Shown: positions 44,888-57,844, counted from the stretch's first letter. The stretch is DNA of 64,000 nucleotides from Ashinkailepas kermadecensis (GCA_034440615.1 JAOTOM010004867.1:248001-312000), one strand, 5' to 3'. Program-made: numbers and translations. The notes: generated by a model from the letters alone, not told the origin.

Positions 44888-45938
44888 GACCAGCCTGCAC
44901 GGTATCCCACAAGACGAACCTGCACGGGATCCTACAGGACCAACCTACACGTGATCCTTCAGGACCAACCTGCACGGGATCCTACAAGACCAACCTACAC
45001 TGGATCCTACAGGACCAACCTGCACTGGATCCCACAAGACCAGCCCACACGGGATCCCACAAGACCAACCTGCACTGGATCCTACAGGACCAACCTACAC
45101 GGGATCCTACAGGACGAACCTACATGGGATCATACAGGACCAACCTATACGGGATCCTACAGGACCAACCTACATGGGATCCTACAGGATCAACCTGTAC
45201 GGGATCCTACAGGACCAACCTACACGGGATCCTACAGGACGAACCTACACAAGATACTACAGGACCAACCTGTACGGGATCCTACAGGACCAACCTGCAC
45301 TGGATCCCACAAGACCAACCCACACGGGATCCCACAAGACCAACCTGCACGGGATCCTACAGGACCAACCTACACGGGATACTACAGGACCAACCTGCAC
45401 TGGATCCTACAAGACCAACCTACACGTGATCCTACAGGACCAACCTGCACTGGATCCCACAAGACCAACCCACACGGGATCCCACAAGACCAACCTGCAC
45501 TGGATCCCACAAGACCAACCCACACGGGATCCCACAAGACCAACCTGCACGGGATCCTACAGGACCAACCTACACGGGATCCTACAGGACCAACCTACAT
45601 GGAATCCTATAGGACCAACCTATACGGGATCCTACAGGACCAACCTACATGGGATCCTACAGGACCAACCTATACGGGATCCTACAGGGCCAACCTACAC
45701 GGGATCCTACAGGACCAACCTACACGGGATCCTACAGGACCAACCTACATGGGATCCTACAGGACCAACCTGCACGGGATCCTACAGGACCAACCTATAC
45801 GGGATCTTACAGGACCAACCTATACGGGATCCTACAGGACCAACCTACACGGGATCCTACAGGACGAACCTGCACGGGATCCTACAGGACCAACCTATAC
45901 GGGATCTTACAGGACCAACCTACACGGGATCCTACAGG
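44888..45938. repeat. 25-bp minisatellite with a BamHI-type site in most units
   Basis: About forty copies built on GGATCCTACAGGACCAACCT. Variants alternate TACAC, TGCAC, TATAC and TACAT, and CCTACAGG or CCCACAAG. A plus frame of 412 codons and its two sister frames are artefacts of the stop-free unit. Confidence 0.97.
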
Positions 45939-46049
45939 GCACCTGTAAAAGCGCACACAGCCTCTGTGGTGACCGTGCCTAGAATGTCCACCCCAGTAGC
46001 GAGACGCTCCAACCAACTGAGCTTACCATACCACACAAGGTGACAGTTA

Positions 46050-46238
46050 CCACGCTACTTAACGACCTACCTACTACGCTATCTAACGACCTACCTACCA
46101 CGCTACCTAACGACATACCTACCACGCTACCTAACGACATACCTACTACGCTACCTAACGACCTACCTACTACGCTACCTAACGACCCACCTATTACACC
46201 ACCCAACGACCTCCCTACTACGCTACCCAACGACCGAT
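46050..46238. repeat. 24-bp minisatellite
   Basis: About eight copies built on ACGCTACCTAACGACCTACC; 50 bases from the left end of element copy 2. Confidence 0.93.
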
Positions 46239-47576
46239 CAGCTGCCGACTGCAACTCGGTACAACCGCTTGGTATGTACCTTACTGGCAGTGGCGTCGCC
46301 ACGAAATTCTTCCAGGGGGGGCAAGGTCGAAAGGGGGCCTCCTGTTCCCCGAAAGGGGGCCTCCATTGTGTTAGGGTCTCATATTGTTTTCAGGCTCTTA
46401 CTATGGTTCGATAATGGGGAACATGATTTGATATTGGTGTTTTGTTTGTTCTTGGCATGGTGCATCATTTACTCAAAACGCAATAGCACTAATAATTTTC
46501 GCTGAAAACTGGGTCATACCAGGGTATAAATAAGTAATATTTGGATAAATACATAAGTGCCAAAACAAGCCAACGTCTCAATGCTTTCTCGAATCTTCCC
46601 GCTGGCCTCTAGATTGCAGCGAACTGGCGGGGCTGGTGCTAAGCATATCTTATAGATATATGCCATTGATCAACCCACTTTTAAGTCCTCCAAGTCTAAC
46701 TGAATATAGCTAGATTCATCACTACTGTTATTTATTCCCACCAGCTTGATGTCATAAGCAAAGCTTGAACGATCATTTCTCAGTCATAGGACGACAATTT
46801 CGCAAAGGTGACAACGAGAAGGGGATTGCATTGGTTTTCTGAGCGCCATCTTAGGAATTTGTTTATTTTTATAACATTTGGTGCCGGCTGCAAGGCAGCT
46901 GTCACACGAGCTAAAATATATCCTCAGCGAATAAATTCACGGCAAGAACAAGCATTGAACACCAATGCATAAATGACAATGCAACAATGCAACAATGTCA
47001 GTACGTACATAATCCAAGCCTTCAAATTTCACGCCGTCACGCCCATCGTTTTCGCTGTGCTGTACCGTTTTGTAAATGACTGAGAAGGTATGGAAGCTGG
47101 GAAGCTCTAATCATGCAGGCTGTAATAACAGAAAAGAAGTTTGTTGGAAGAAAATGCATTTAAAAACATCATTCATCCCATTTTATATGGGGCATGGATG
47201 TTGTATTGAATGCTTGTGAGGGGTAATTTGTCCCCTCCATGTTGGTTTTGCCCCATGGGCGTATGTTTCGGAAAATTATTGAGGGACCAGTGGAGTACCT
47301 ATATTTGCGTCAAGCAGGAGGGGGCAAACGGATTTGCAGGGGAGGGGGGAGGCACCTACGCCCATTAAAAAGTCCTTGGATTTCGACCGCTATTTTGTCA
47401 AAGGGGACATTTCGAAATAATATAATTAGTCATCAACGAAATTGTCCTGTGGAGGGGCCTAATCTACCACTATTGTTTCTGATTGGTGGGATTTCAACCC
47501 TAACTCCACCACCCAGTTCTAAGGTTTTCTTTTGGTACCTTGATAAGTTACCTCACACTGCTGAAATTACACCTAT

Positions 47577-48340
47577 ACCACAAAACCGGATCGGTATCCC
47601 AAAAATTCAAGCTGGAGCCCTCCAAAAAAGGAGAGATTCCAACAAATAAATGTCCGGATCAGGAAAATGGCTCTGGAGCACCGAACATTTTTCTCCAGAT
47701 GCCTTCAAAAATTGCGTATGGCACCGAAAAGCATGCCGGACCTCGAAAAATCGAGGTGGAATGCAAAAACATGGCGCCAGAGGCTCGAAAAATCAGGCCG
47801 GGATTCGGACATAAAAACCCAGAAAAGATCCACAAAAAAATCGCGTTGAGCACAGAAAGCTGGCGTTGGGTCCCCGGAACCACGCGCCTGGGCGCGATAA
47901 GTCGCGCTGGGACCCAGAAAAATCACACCGAAGCCCCAAATCGTACTGGGTCCCCACAAATGTGCATCAGAAGCCCCAAATATACACAGCCGGACCCTAA
48001 GAGTACAACGGTGCCCGAAAATACCACTAACCTTCCAAAGCGCACCGAGTCTCCCAAAAAAGCGATAGGGCCTTAAAACATGCGTTGCAGCCCTAAATAA
48101 ACATGCCGGGAGCTCGAAAAAATACACTGCAAGCTCGCAAGGCGCACAGGGGCCATGAGAACGCACAAGGGCCTGAAAAAGAAGCTAGGCCACAAAAGAC
48201 AACATGGTTCCAAAACGTACAAAACGACCGGGCGCTAAATAAACACATCAGGATCTTCGAAAACGCCCTGGCACGTAAAACATACTCGGTGCACAAAAAA
48301 GCCACAAAGCCCTAAAACGAGCAGTGTTTCGAAGATGTAT
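47577..48340. repeat. Left arm of an internal inverted repeat in element copy 2
   Basis: Begins GGATCGGTATCCCAAAAATT and is matched in reverse by 48740-49595, which ends with GGATACCGATCC. The left arm has the same orientation as copy 1 at about 19150-20000, opposite to the rest of copy 2. Arms are diverged but alignable by eye along their length. Confidence 0.8.
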
Positions 48341-48739
48341 TAGGCCCACAACTTCAATTTAAAATGTATTACCCACCACTTTAAAATACAAAATTTCACA
48401 ATTTCAGGCATTCCAGTTCATAGCACCCGGTCGCCACGACGGCAACGTCAGTGCACGTGCACACCCATCTTTCGTATTCGGTGCATTCGCCACACTTCGT
48501 GCGATGCTACGGCCTCTGCGAGGCCTTCTGCGTTTTGCTAATTGCTGCCACATGATACAATTGCGCCATATTTGACGTGATGGAATGCTTCGTATGGGCG
48601 TTGGCTGCGAAAAGTCGATTGATTAAATTCGATCATTAGTTTCCTACTTTCCACATTTTCTGGTAGTTATGAAATGCGGTTTCCGCTGAGGTTTGATGCA
48701 CTTCATATCTTTGCTGCTATCCTCCCAGATTGGCTACCG

Positions 48740-49595
48740 AACCGAGGCCCTGCCTCAGTATTCTTTGTTGGACCCATTGCATCTTTCTTGCTCTATGATT
48801 GTGTATTATGGCTCCAATCCATTTTTGTTAGGGGCCTAAAACATTTTCGAACCCCCTGCTCGTTTTATGGTTTGTTGCATTTTTGCGCACCGAGGTTTTT
48901 TGACGTATCAGGGCGTTTTCGAAGACCCCGATGTGTTTATTTAGCGCCCGGTCTTTTTGTTTGTTTTGGAACCATGTTGCCTTTTGCGGCCTCAACCACT
49001 TTTTCAAGTCCTTGTGCGTTATCATGACCCCTGTGTGCCTTGAGAGCTTCCGGTATATTTTTTAGACCTCCCGGTATGTATATGTATGGCTGCAACGCAT
49101 GTGTTAAGGCCCTGTCGCTTTTTGTGAGACTCTGTGCGCTTTGGAGGGCCAGTTGTATTTTCGGCCCCCGTTGTGCTCTTAGGGTCCCGATGTGTCTATT
49201 TTGGGCTTCTGACGCACAGTTGTGGGGCCCCAGTACAATTTTGGGGCTCCGGTACGATGTTTCTAGGTCCCAGAGAGGCTTATCGCGCCTAAGCGCGTGG
49301 TTCCGGAGACCCAACCCCAGTTTTCTGGGCTCAATACGATTTTTGTGAAGCCTTTCTGATTTTTTAAAAGTCCGTATCCCGGCCTGATTTCTCGAGCCCT
49401 TGGCGCCATGTTTTTGTATCCCACCTCGATTGTTCGAGATCCGGTTTTTTTTTCGGTGCCGTATGCAATTTGTGAAGGCATCTGATAATATGTTCGGTGC
49501 TCCAGAGCCATTTTTTTAACCTGGGCATTTAGTTGTTGGAATCCCTCCTTATTTTGGAGGGCTCCAGCTTGATTTTTTCGGATACCGATCCGGTG
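48740..49595. repeat. Right arm of the internal inverted repeat in element copy 2
   Basis: Reverse-complement partner of 47577-48340. The 400-bp spacer between them (48341-48739) matches copy 1 at about 20011-20430. Confidence 0.8.
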
Positions 49596-51845
49596 TTTGT
49601 GGTTACACTGTGCTTACGTGTGGCCCAAGACGCCAATTTTTGAGAGCCTCGACGGGACTACCGATGGGAATTGTGGGTCCCGAGCGCGATATTTGAGGTG
49701 CCTGGTTCGAGTTTGTGGGACGCGTTGTATTTAGCTGTGGCCCCAACGCGATTTTGGTGGTTCCTGTTGCAATTTTTCGGGCCTCGGAGCGAGTTTTCCG
49801 GGGCTCGCCGTATTTATTTGGAGACCCATATGCGAATTCTGGTGGACCGACGCGAATTTTGGTGGTCCCAGCGCGATTTTTGAGGCCCCGGCACGATTCT
49901 TGGGTGCTTATGCATCTCAGGATGGAGGGGGCATTTGCCCCTTTGATATAGCACTGCAGCCACTGAAGGAGTTTTTTTTTGTCCCAGAGTGACATTCCGA
50001 TTAAGGATTGATTTTTGGGGCAGCTGCAACTTTTGGGGCCCCGGTGCGACCTTCTGGGCCTCCAGTGTGATTTGCAAGGGTTGCGACGCGACTTTTTTTA
50101 GTCCAATGTGATCTTTTGGGCCCCGACGTCATTCTCTTGGATCCCTAGCGCGAGCTATAGCGGCCTCGACACTTTTTGGGGGTCCAATGCGCTTTGGGTG
50201 CTTTTGGCGTCATTGTTGGGCCCCCAAAGTTATTATCCATGTCCGGATTGTTTTCGTTGCTCCGGCTTCATTTGTTTTGGTCCCAATCAGACTGTTGGGG
50301 CACGGTACGACCTGTCGTGCCCCTGGCATGATTGTGGTGGTCCGGGCGTGAATTTTTGGTACCCCAGGCTCAGCATAATTTGCGGGGGCCCCGCCGGATC
50401 TTTTGGGGCCCATATCGTGATTTTAAAGTACCCAGACACGACTCCTACTATTTCTTAATGGTTTCTTCTTGCAAATTATAGGCCTCCTGTCGCGTCTTAA
50501 GGGTCTCGTCTCATTTCCTAGAGCCTTTTTACTGGTTTTCGACGTCTCCTTGTGTGTCCTACCCTCCTCCATATTCAATGGTCCTCCTCTCCCGTCTTGG
50601 AGGGCTTCCTCTTGCATTCTGGGGACCCTTTAACAAGGCATGGGGCTTCCTCTCATCTTCGAGGGGCATTCTCTGCCAAATTAGGGGCCTCCTGCCACGC
50701 CTCGTGGGCCTCTTCCTTCATCATGGCAAAGCCTTACCCGTTTTGAGGGATCTTCAATTTTGGAAACCTCACCTCTTCCATACCTGCTACCACTCCCATC
50801 TTAAGGGCCTCCTCTCATTTCCTGGGAACTCTTTCCGGTTTTCGGGGTCTCATTTGGTCCTGGAGACCTACTCCTTCTTGAGGGACTCCTCTCGAGTCAG
50901 GCAGATGCCTCATTTCTCTTCTAGAGGCCTTCTTTTTCAAATTAGGGGCCTCCTCTCACGTCTTGGGGCCTCCTGATCTGCTTGTGGATTCGATCTTTAC
51001 CCATCTTAGGGGTGGTCTCTTATCTCCTGGTGGACTCCTCTTCTCTTCCAGGCGCCTCCTCTGCCAAATTACTGGCAACCTTTCCTATCTTATTGGCCTT
51101 GTTATTTCCCGGGGACCTTCTTAGCCGTCTTCGAGCCTTCTTTTCCGCCTGGGAGCCATATCTCTTATCCAATGGCCTTTCTCTCCTATTTTAGGGGCCT
51201 CCTCGTTCATCATGGGGTCTCATTTCCAATCTTGTGTCGTTCTCTTCCCAGTTAAGTGCCTCTTGCCACGTCTCTGGATCGTCCTTTTCTATCTCGGTGG
51301 AACCTCACCTGTTTGGGGCCTGCTTTTGCGTCTCCGAAACCTCATCTCATATCCACTGGCTTCCTTTTCCGTCTTAGGGCCTCCTCTCATATTCTGTGGC
51401 CTCCTTTCCGGTGTTGGGGCCTCCTTTGCAATCCTGGTTTCCTCCGTGCCATTTTTGACACTCTCTTGATTTCTGGGGACTCCTACCCTCTCCTAGGTGA
51501 CTCCTTTTTTACATTAGGGGTCTCCTCTCACGTCATGGGGGCCTCCTTATCTGTGTTTCGAGCCTCATTATCCTCTTAGCAGGGTGTTTTTGCGTCCTAG
51601 TCCTAGATTTTCTCTTCTAGGGTCCTCCTCTTCCAAAATATGAGCCTCATCTGGCTGGTCTCGGTGGCCTTCTCTCATTCCTGCGGATACCTTCTTACAC
51701 GTCTTGGGGCCCCTGTTGCGTCCGGAGAAATCTCCCCTATCTTGTCTTAATTTTATATTGCAGGGGCATCCTCTTACGTCTTGGGGGCCTCGTTTTCCAA
51801 ATTAAGACTATCCTGCCACCCATCGGAAGCCTTTTCGTCTAACCT
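49596..51845. repeat. Degenerate repeat zones inside element copy 2
   Basis: Reverse-complement counterpart of 17136-19150. Units around TTTTGGGGCCCCGGTGCGA to about 50460, then GAGGGGCCTCCTCTC-type blocks to about 51845. Confidence 0.75.
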
Positions 51846-54810
51846 GGGTGGCTTCTTGCCCGTATCGGTGGCATCCTTTCCGTCCTGAGGGCCTCCTTTT
51901 CGTACTGGGGGCCTCCTTTTCGTCCTGGGGCCTCCTTTTCATCCTGGGGGCTACCTCCCAATCTCTGTTCTACGTCTTAGGGGACTCCTTTTCGTCCTTA
52001 GGTGTATCCTTTTCGTTCTGGGAGCCTCTTTTTCGTCCTGGAGTCTCCTTTTAGTCCTGCGGGCCTCCTCCCAATCTCTGTTCTACGTCTTGGGTGCTTC
52101 CTTTGCGTCCTGGGGCATCCTTTTTGTCCTGGGAGCCTCCTTTTCGTCCTGGGGGCCTCCTTTTCGTCATGGGGGCCACCTCCCAATCTCTGTTCTACGT
52201 CTTAGGGGCCTCCTTTTCGTCCAGGGGGCCTCTTCCCAATCTCTGTTCTACGTCTTGGGTGCTTCCTTTGCGTCCTGGGGGCATCCTTTTCGTCCTGGGG
52301 GCCACCTCACAATCTCTGTTCTACGTCTTGGGGCCTCCTTTTCGTCCTGGGGTCCTCATCCCAGTCCCTGTTCTACGTCTTAAGAGCATCCTTTTCGTCC
52401 TTGGGTGCATCCTTTTCGTCCTGGGGGCCTCCTTTTCGTCCTGGGGGCATCCTTTTCGTCCTGAGTGCCCCCTTTTCGTCCTGGAGGCCTCCTCCAAATC
52501 TCTGTTCTGCGTCTTGGAGCTTCCTTTTCGTCCTGGGGACCTCCTTTTCGTCCTGGGGGCCCCCTTTTCGTCCTGGGGGCCTCCTCCCAATCTCTGTTCT
52601 ACGTCTTGGGGCTTCCTTTTCGTCCTGGGGGCCTCCTCCCAATCTTTGCTCTACGTCTTGGGGCCTCCTTTGCGTCCTGGGGGCATCCTTTTCGTCCTGG
52701 GGGCCTCCTTTTCGTCCTGGAGGCCTCCTCTCAATCTCTGTTCTACGTCTTGGGGGCCTCCTTTTCGTCCTTGGGTGCATCCTTTTCGTTCTGGGGGCCT
52801 CCTTTTCGTCCTGGGGGCCTCCTTTTAGTCCTGGGGGCCTCCTCCCAATCTCTGTTCTACGTCTTGGGGGCCTCCTTTGCGTAATGGGGGCATCCTTTTC
52901 GTCCTGGTGGCCTCCTTTTAGTCCTGGGGGCCTCCTTTTCGTCCTGGGGACCTCCTTTTCGTCTTGGGGGCCTCCTTTTCTTCATGAGGGCCACCTCCCA
53001 ATCTCTGTTCTACGTCTCAGGGGCCTCCTTTTCGTCTTGGGGGCCTCCTTTTCGTTCTGGGTGCCTCCTTTTCGTCCTGGGGGCCTCCTTTTCGTCCTGG
53101 GGGCATCCTTTTCGTCCTGAGTGCCCCCTTTTCGTCCTGGGGGCCTCCTCCAAATCTCTGTTCTGCGTCTTGGAGCTTCCTTTTCGTCCTGGGGACCTCC
53201 TTTTCGTCCTGGGGGCCCCCTTTTCGTCCTGGGGGCCTCCTCCCAATCTCTGTTCTACGTTTTGGGGCCTCCTTTTCGTCCTGGGGGCCTCCTCCCAATT
53301 TTTGCTCTACGTCTTGGGGCCTCCTTTGCGTCCTGGGGGCATCCTTTTCGTCCTGGGGGCCTCCTTTTCGTCCTGGGGCCCACCTCCCAATCTCTGTTCT
53401 ACGTCTTGGGGCCTCCTTTTTGTCCTGGAGGCCTCCTCTCAATCTCTGTTCTACGTCTTGGGGGCCTCCTTTTCGTCCTTGGGTGCATCCTTTTCGTTCT
53501 GGGGGCCTCCTTTTCGTCCTGGGGGTCTCCTTTTAGTCCTGGGGGCCTCCTACCAATCTCTGTTCTACGTCTTGGGGGCCTCCTTTGCGTAATGGGGGCA
53601 TCCTTTTCGTCCTGGTGGCCTCCTTTTAGTCCTGGGGGCCTCCTTTTCGTCCTGGGGACCTCCTTTTCGTCTTGGGGGCCTCCTTTTCTTCATGAGGGCC
53701 AACTCCCAATCTCTGTTCTACGTCTTAGGGGCCTCCTTTTCGTCTTGGGGGCCTCCTTTTCGTTCTGGGTGCCTCCTTTTCGTCCTGGGGGCCTCCTTTT
53801 CGTCCTGGGAACCTCATCCCAATCTCTGTTCTACGTCTTGGGGGCCTCCTTTTTGTCGTTGGGTGCATCCCTTTCGTTCTGGGGGCCTCCTTTCGTCCTG
53901 GGGACCTCCTTTTAGTCATGGGGGCCTCCTCCCAATGTCTGTTCTACGTCTTGGGTGCCTCCTTTGCGTCTTGGGGGCATCCTTTTCTTCCTGGGGGACT
54001 CCTTTTCGTCCTGGGGCCCACCTCCCAATCTCTGTTCTACGTCTTAGGGGCCTCCTTTTCGTCCTGGGGGCCTCCTTTTCGTCCTGGGAACCTCATCCCA
54101 ATATCTGTTCTACGTCTTGGGGGCCTCCTTTTTGTCCTTGGGTGCATTCCTTTCGTCCTGGGGGCCTCCTTTTCGTCCTGGGGGCCTCCTCCCAACCTCT
54201 GTTCTACGTATTGGGGCCTCCTTTTTGTCCTGGGGCATCCTTTTCGTCCTGGGGGCCTCCTTTTCTTCCTGGGGGCCTCCTCCTAATCTCTGTTCTACGT
54301 CTTGGGCCTCCTTTTCGTCATGGGGGCCTCCTTTTCGTCATAGGGGCCTCCTTTTCGTCATGGGGCCTCCTTTCCGTCCTGGGGGGCCTCCTTCCAATCT
54401 CTGTTCTACGTCTTAGGGGCCTCCTTTTCGTCCTGGGGGCCTCCTTTTCGTCCAGGGGACCTCATCCCAATCTCTGTTCTACGTCTTGGGGGCCTCATTT
54501 TTGTCCTTGGGTGCATTCCTTTCGTCCTGGGGGCCTCCTTTTCGTCCTGGGGGCCTCCTCCCAACCTCTGTTCTACGTATTGGGGCCTCCTTTTCGTCCT
54601 GGGGCCTCCTTTTCGTCCTGGGGGCCTCCTTTTCATCCTGGGGCCTCCTTTTCTTCCTGGGGGCCTCCTCCTAATCTCTGTTCTACGTCTTGGTGCCTCC
54701 TTTTCGTCATGGGTGCCTCCTTTTCGTCATAGGGGCCTCCTTTTCGTCATGGGGCCTCCTTTTCGTCCTGGGGGCCTCCTTCCAATCTCTGTTCTACGTC
54801 TCTTATAGAG
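51846..54810. repeat. 21-bp array with higher-order structure in element copy 2
   Basis: Units built on GGGGGCCTCCTTTTCGTCCT, interrupted every few units by a longer variant containing CCCAATCTCTGTTCTACGTC. Blocks are duplicated at larger scale: the unusual CTTGGAGCTTCC variant recurs 656 bp apart (52513 and 53169), and a TTGGGTGCATTCC block recurs about 365 bp apart (near 54135 and 54507). The 21-bp unit differs in sequence from that of copy 1 (TTTTCGTCCT against TTTGCAATCC), so each array was homogenised separately. Confidence 0.92.
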
Positions 54811-55229
54811 ACCTGATTATATTTCCTGGGGGCCTCGTCAGTCTTGAGGCCTCATTGACAGTATGATCTTCTGTCCCGTCGGCCTCCTTGCTCACCTTTT
54901 TTGCTGTGCATTTGCGGATGGGGGCCTCCTCAAATTTCAGGGGGGCGGCGCCCCCCCAGTTTCACGGCAGGATGGGGGGGGGGCGACTGCCCCCTGCCCC
55001 CCCGGTGGCGACGCCCTTGCTTTGCTACGCGCTACACCCGTATTTCTGCCGTCGCACGTTGGCTATTGTGGCACCGTGGAGCATTGTAGCCGCGTAATTG
55101 CCGTTACCTATTGTTCCGGCGCGGCCATTCTTGCGTGTTGTGCAGAACACTGTCACGCATTAGCAGGTGTCACCATGGTCGCCGCTGGTCAGTCTGAGTA
55201 TTCAAGGGAACAGGACGTAGAGAGATCAG

Positions 55230-55310
55230 CGTTGAGAGCGGATTCGAACCAGACCGGGGAAGTTTGTTCCACCCTCAAGCAGCCCATTTCCGCGCCGTCA
55301 CTGATGCCAC
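55230..55310 (-). other. tRNA-like B box (possible SINE head), weak
   Basis: On the minus strand GGTTCGAATCC, a perfect internal promoter B box, lies at about 55239-55250. A loose A-box-like TGGCATCAGTGACGG is about 55 bases upstream. No cloverleaf could be drawn with confidence, so this is a candidate only. Confidence 0.2.
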
Positions 55311-55890
55311 GGGACCAGAGGCGCCAACAGACAGGCAATGGCACTGGTGATAGGCAATAGCCAACAGACGGGAGCTGATGCCACGGGACCAGAGGCGCCA
55401 ACAGACAGGCAATGGCACTGGTGACAGGCAATAGCCAACAGACGGCAGCTGATGCCACGGGACCAGAGGCGCCAACAGACAGGCAATGGCACTGGTGACA
55501 GGCAATAGCCAACAGACGGGAGCTGATGCCACGGGACCAGAGGCGCCAACAGACAGGCAATGGCACTGGTGACAGGCAATAGCCAACAGACGGGAGCTGA
55601 TGCCACGGGACCAGAGGCGCCAACAGACAGGCAATGGCACTGGTGACAGGCAATAGCCAACAGACGGGAGCTGATGCCACGGGACCAGAGGCGCCAACAG
55701 ACAGGCAATGGCACTGGTGACAGGCAATAGCCAACAGACGGGAGCTGATGCCACGGGACCAGAGGCGCCAACAGACAGGCAATGGCACTGGTGACAGGCA
55801 ACAGCCAACAGACGGGAGCTGATGCCACGGGACCAGAGGCGCCAACAGACAGGCAATGGCACTGGTGACAGGCAATAGCCAACGGACGGC
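55302..55890. repeat. 74-bp minisatellite, eight near-identical copies
   Basis: Unit contains CTGATGCCACGGGACCAGAG and GGCAATGGCACTGGTGACAG. Only single-base variants separate copies. Confidence 0.97.
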
Positions 55891-55958
55891 AACTGATACG
55901 AGTCTGTGTAAACCAGCAGGGCTGCTGGAGATTAGCACCAGCCGTGGCTGCCAACAAA

Positions 55959-56151
55959 TGTGCTGATGCAGCACAGTTACGGGCAGCACATGCCTCTCAT
56001 TGGTTCAGGAGAGCTGATAAGGGAAGCTGAGAGATAGTGGTTGAGGCTGGACGTTGTGCTGATGCAGCACAGCTACGGGCAGCACATTCCTCTCATTGGT
56101 TCAGGAGAGCTGATAAGGGAAGCTGAGAGATCGTGGCTGAGGCTGGACGTT
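55959..56151. repeat. 96-bp tandem duplication
   Basis: Two copies with about four differences, each with TGCTGATGCAGCACAG and CTCATTGGTTCAGGAGAGCT. Confidence 0.96.
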
Positions 56152-56439
56152 GTCGTTAGATGAGTAATTCGCTACGTCGACAAATAACGGACACCTGTCA
56201 TGTGTTAGGATTTGCATATAATAATAGCCTTGCATTCATATGAATTTAGCTCAGCTTTAGCCACTCACTAGACGTAAGCATACCTATACACCCTTCATCT
56301 CTCCGTTAATGGTGATTTCGTGATTGACAGTTTATGGAAGGAAATGAATTGCTAGTAATGAGTAATGACCTCCTTGTGGATCCAGCCAGGCGACGTGCAC
56401 AAAACCACCAACAATAATTGTTCCTGGCATGTGTGCGCT
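56152..56439. other. Anonymous sequence
   Basis: Nothing recognised between the two repeats. Confidence 0.4.
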
Positions 56440-57130
56440 TACCATGACACCTGACTTCGGTGAGGCAGTGAGCTTGGGACCGACTGTGGCTATTTGGGTG
56501 GGTGGACACACTGTGTCACTTGACGTGAGTGTGTCATTACCTCTGGGACACCTGACTTCGGTGAGGCAGTGAGCCTCGGACCGACTGTGGCTATTTGGGT
56601 GGGTGGACACACTGTGTCACTTGACGTGAGTGTGTCATTACCTCCGTGAGTGTGTCATTACCTCTGGGACACCTGACTTCGGTGAGACAGTGAGCCTCGG
56701 ACCGACTGTGGCTATTTGGGTGGGTGGACACACTGTGTCACTTGACGTGAGTGTGTCATTACCTCCGTGAGTGTGTCATTACCTCTGGGACACCTGACTT
56801 CGGTGAGGCAGTGAGCCTCGGACCGACTGTGGCTATTTGGGTGGGTGGACACACTGTGTCATTGACGTGAGTGTGTCATTACCTCCGTGAGTGTGTCATT
56901 ACCTCTGGGACACCTGACTTCGGTGAGGCAGTGAGCCTCGGACCGACTGTGGCTATTTGGGTGGGTGGACACACTGTGTCACTTGACGTGAGTGTGTCAT
57001 TACCTCCGTGAGTGTGTCATTACCTCTGGGACACCTGACTTCGGTGAGGCAGTGAGCCTCGGACCGACTGTGGCTATTTGGGTGGGTGGACACACTGTGT
57101 CACTTGACGTGAGTGTGTCATTACCTCCGG
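56440..57130. repeat. About 121-bp minisatellite
   Basis: Six copies of a unit with CACCTGACTTCGGTGAGGCA and GGCTATTTGGGTGGGTGGAC. The first two copies are shorter or diverged; the rest are almost identical. Each unit carries two sub-copies of GTGAGTGTGTCATTACCTC. Confidence 0.96.
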
Positions 57131-57282
57131 CACAAAGGCGTACAAAACGTGCCGACGTGTGCCGACTGGCCGCCGCTCAGCGATGCAGTATTTTGACAGA
57201 GGTCAGTGACCGGAGCGGCGCGGCGACGGCAGTATGTCGGCCAGCACAGGGGTCAGCTGGACGTGACCCGGCGTAGCCGTGG

Positions 57283-57690
57283 CGCTGGCAGTTGGCGCAC
57301 CATTTCCCGCCGATGTCCCGCGGGTGTCGGCGCGGCCTGATGGCAGTTGGCGCACCATTTCCCACCGATGTCCCGCGGGTGTCGGCGCGGCCTGATGGCA
57401 GTTGGCGCACCATTTCCCACCGGTGTCCCGCGGGTGTCGGCGCGGCCTGATGGCAGTTGGCGCACCATTTCCACGATGTCGTGGTGTCGGCGCGGCCTGA
57501 TGGCAGTTGGCGCACCATTCCCACCGGTGTCCCGGGGTGTCGCGCGGCCTGATGGCAGTTCGACCATTTCCACCGTGTCCGCTGGTGTCGGCGCGGCCTG
57601 ATGGCAGTTGGCGCACCATTTCCCACCGGTGTCCCGCTGGTGTCGGCGCGGCCTGATGGCAGTTGGCGCACCATTTCCTCACCGATGTCA
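57283..57690. repeat. 55-bp minisatellite, GC-rich
   Basis: Seven to eight copies with GGTGTCGGCGCGGCCTGATG and GTTGGCGCACCATTTCCCAC; small deletions at 57470-57590. Confidence 0.96.
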
Positions 57691-57844
57691 CGCGGGTGTC
57701 GGCGCGGCCCGAGGCGCTCCGACACCAGCTCCAACGTCGCCCGCGACGCTTGGAAGTGTGAGGAGCTGGCTGTCGTTCGCTTCATTACCATGACAAAGCT
57801 GCACTTTAATGAATGGAGGCCGGAAAAGAGGTGTATCAGCATGT

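Larger units (their letters stand above)
46288..55019. mobile_element. Large non-autonomous hAT-like element, copy 2 (8.73 kb, inverted relative to copy 1)
   Basis: The left end CAGTGGCGTCGCCACGAAAT is the reverse complement of the right end of copy 1. The right end GGTGGCGACGCCCTTG corresponds to the left end of copy 1, including the adjacent G/C-run foldback. Content matches copy 1 in reverse: non-repetitive part first, then degenerate repeats, then a 21-bp array. The flanking octamers CTTACTGG and CTTTGCTA agree only at the first three bases, so no clean target duplication remains. It is 2.7 kb longer than copy 1 because of an internal inverted duplication and a larger 21-bp array. No transposase is seen. 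Confidence 0.82.

Noticed and set aside
44744..46043. 412- and 289-codon frames of Asp/Gln/Pro/Thr repeats
   Set aside because: 25-bp stop-free minisatellite; three overlapping frames are open.
52094..54732. Frames up to 346 codons with (GASFSSWGPPFRPGG)n
   Set aside because: 21-bp array in element copy 2; several overlapping frames on both strands.
55275..55989. Three overlapping minus frames of 205-266 codons rich in Cys/Leu
   Set aside because: 74-bp minisatellite read in three frames.
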